Origin: Thermoflexales bacterium
GTDB lineage: Bacteria > Chloroflexota > Anaerolineae > B4-G1
DNA length: 6,678 nucleotides
Assembly: GCA_007118795.1 (NCBI GenBank)
Contig: SKQX01000158.1
Span: 1-6,678, forward strand
Direction: 5' to 3'
The notes below the pieces were generated by a model that was not told the origin of the DNA, ran no database searches, and worked only from the letters and a program-made list of their open reading frames with translations. The translations under genes were made by a program, and so were the position numbers. Positions 5,136 to 6,678 of this stretch are shown here, one piece after another (within the stretch, counting starts at the first letter, position 1; each line of letters starts with the position of its first letter).

Positions 5136-6678
5136 ATGAGAAGCAAGTGGTTCAACGTCCTGGCGTTGGTGGCGCTCGTCGTGGGAGTGCTTCCGGCAAC
5201 AGCAATGGGCCAAGCGACCGCAGCTCCGGTCGCTGAGGAGGTAACAGAGCAGCGAGTCCCGGACAAGATTGAGCCGGACTTGCTCGGCGAGCTGATGGAG
5301 GGCGAGAGCGCCGATTTCATCGTGCGCTTCGTCGAACAGGCAGACTTATCAGCTGCATACTCGATGAGTTGGGAGCAGCGCGGTGAGTTCGTGTTCCAGA
5401 CCCTGGGCGCCGTGGCTGCAGAGAGCCAGATCCAGGCCGAGGCGTTGCTGGATGCGGCGGACCTTTCGTACCAGACTTTCATTGCCGGCAACGAACTCTA
5501 CATCTGGGGAGGTGGCCTGGCAGCGGCCGAATCGCTGGCGGCGCTGCCCGAGGTCGAGTCTATTCGCGCTCCTCTCACCTACTACATCGATCCCATCATT
5601 GAGGAGGAGCCCCCGCCCAGCCCGGACGCCCTCGCCTGGGGCATCATCGACACCAAGGCCGATGAATTCTGGGGTGAGTTTGGCCTGCAGGGTGAAGGGA
5701 TCCGGGTGGCCAACATTGACACGGGCGTCCAATGGGACCATCCGGCCCTTGTCGACGCTTTTGCCTGTCCGGGTGACCCTGGGGACCCGGCGTGCTGGGA
5801 GGATCCGTCAAACATCTGCCCCGGCGGAACGATGTGCGATAACAACGGCCACGGGACCCACGTGATGGGGACGCAGGTGGGTGATGACGACCCGGCACTG
5901 ACGTGGCAGGCGGGTATGGCGCCGCGCTCGACGTGGATCGCGTGTAAGGGCTGTGAGAGCACTTCGTGTTCGGAGTACGCCCTGAATACCTGCGCAGACT
6001 GGATCCTGGCCCCGGATGGTGATCCGGCCAACCGACCGCACGTGGTGAACAACTCGTGGGGTGGTGGTCCGGCCTGTGACGGATGGTACTGGCCAAGGGT
6101 GGACGCCTGGCGCGCCGCTGGCATCTTCCCCGCCTTCTCGGCTGGGAACTCCGGATCGTCCTGCAACAGCCTGGGACAGCCCAGCAACTACCAGTATTCG
6201 TTCGCCACGGCGGCCCACGCGGCGAGCCGGACGATAGCCTCCTTCTCCAGCCGGGGCCCGGCTCCGACGGCGACGCACTGCCACCCCTACGAGCCCTACA
6301 CAAAGCCCAACCTCTCGGCTCCTGGGGTCAACATCTGCTCCAGCGTACCGGGTAACGGGTGGAGCTGCGGATACAGCGGCACGTCGATGTCCAGCCCGCA
6401 TACGGCTGGTGCTGTTGCGTTGCTGTGGTCGTGCAATCCGGCGCTGATCGGAGACATGGATCTAACGTTTGAAGTCCTGCAGGACAACGCGAGCCCGCCG
6501 ACGGGGGACGGCAACTGTGGGGCGCCGCCGACGGGCCACGGGAACTACACGTACGGCTATGGTCTGCTGGATGTGTACGCTGCGGGTTTGCTCTGGTGTG
6601 GCGACACGGGGCACCTCGAGGGACAAGTGTATGATGGGATGGACGACACCCCCATTGAAGGCGCAACAGTTCAGGCCG
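5136..6678 (+). CDS. Secreted subtilisin-like serine endopeptidase (S8, bacillopeptidase F-like), 3' end outside window
   Basis: 514 residues are visible and the frame is still open at the window edge. MRSK plus a hydrophobic stretch to about residue 23 forms a Sec signal peptide, cut after ATA or AMG. Residues about 58-147 resemble the I9-like propeptide, which folds and inhibits the enzyme until it is cleaved off. The S8 domain (about 165-485) carries the full catalytic set: Asp195 in NIDTGVQWDHPA, His239 in NGHGTHVMGT, oxyanion-hole Asn338 in SAGNSG, and Ser417 in GTSMSSPHTAG. The IDTGVQWDHPAL string and the preceding TGEG-like LQGEG resemble bacillopeptidase F. From about 489 a carboxypeptidase-regulatory-like domain begins (GHLEGQVYDG, IEGATVQA). 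The enzyme should cleave proteins outside the cell. Sixteen cysteines lie between residue 210 and the end of the catalytic domain, an unusual load for a subtilase. By analogy with the upstream gene it probably continues into a long binding tail. Confidence 0.95.
   Translation, partial: MRSKWFNVLALVALVVGVLPATAMGQATAAPVAEEVTEQRVPDKIEPDLLGELMEGESADFIVRFVEQADLSAAYSMSWEQRGEFVFQTLGAVAAESQIQAEALLDAADLSYQTFIAGNELYIWGGGLAAAESLAALPEVESIRAPLTYYIDPIIEEEPPPSPDALAWGIIDTKADEFWGEFGLQGEGIRVANIDTGVQWDHPALVDAFACPGDPGDPACWEDPSNICPGGTMCDNNGHGTHVMGTQVGDDDPALTWQAGMAPRSTWIACKGCESTSCSEYALNTCADWILAPDGDPANRPHVVNNSWGGGPACDGWYWPRVDAWRAAGIFPAFSAGNSGSSCNSLGQPSNYQYSFATAAHAASRTIASFSSRGPAPTATHCHPYEPYTKPNLSAPGVNICSSVPGNGWSCGYSGTSMSSPHTAGAVALLWSCNPALIGDMDLTFEVLQDNASPPTGDGNCGAPPTGHGNYTYGYGLLDVYAAGLLWCGDTGHLEGQVYDGMDDTPIEGATVQA

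Noticed and set aside
1..6678. Window edges joining into a circular molecule or one continuous gene
   Set aside because: Joining the end to the start puts the two reading frames out of phase and would duplicate the LEGATV motif; the edges are similar but not identical in DNA.

Overview
The window looks like a GC-rich (roughly 60-65 %) piece of a bacterial genome, most likely a member of the Chloroflexota (Anaerolineae/Caldilineae type). The evidence is the pairing of very long secreted proteins built from a subtilase, carboxypeptidase-regulatory-like, BACON-like, Kelch and DUF4397 modules with a C-terminus ending in an aromatic-LP-hydrophobic motif (IYLPIILNNFAP). I recall this combination from that phylum but could not check it here. 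The taxonomic call is an inference.

Layout: (1) nt 2-3847, plus strand, is the C-terminal 1281 residues of a giant extracellular multidomain protein whose N-terminus lies outside the window. (2) nt 3861-3950 holds two consecutive perfect hairpins that probably end its transcript. (3) nt 3951-5135 is about 1.2 kb without a convincing gene. It contains a near-consensus sigma-70 promoter (4216-4244), a 160-bp MITE-like element with terminal inverted repeats and a 5-bp target duplication (4651-4820), a second promoter directly beyond that element (4826-4854), and a leader of about 275 nt. (4) nt 5136 to the end, plus strand, is the start of a secreted subtilisin-like (S8, bacillopeptidase F-like) serine peptidase with signal peptide, propeptide and complete catalytic residues. 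It is cut off by the window edge as it enters a carboxypeptidase-regulatory-like domain.

The two genes are probably tandem paralogues. The second gene leaves the window in the same type of domain, at the same motif (IEGATVQA), at which the first enters it (LEGATVTA). The first protein is therefore probably also a subtilase whose catalytic part lies upstream, and the second probably continues into a similar Kelch/BACON/DUF4397 tail. Both would be exported and act outside the cell, one domain cutting proteins and the tail mediating binding, display or anchoring.

The most noteworthy structures are the nested domain insertions in the first protein (a Kelch propeller, and an unrecognised Cys-rich module, each placed inside a split BACON-like domain) and the MITE inserted about 10 bp upstream of the presumed promoter of the second protease. 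I found no CRISPR array, tRNA, rRNA, integrase or defence system.
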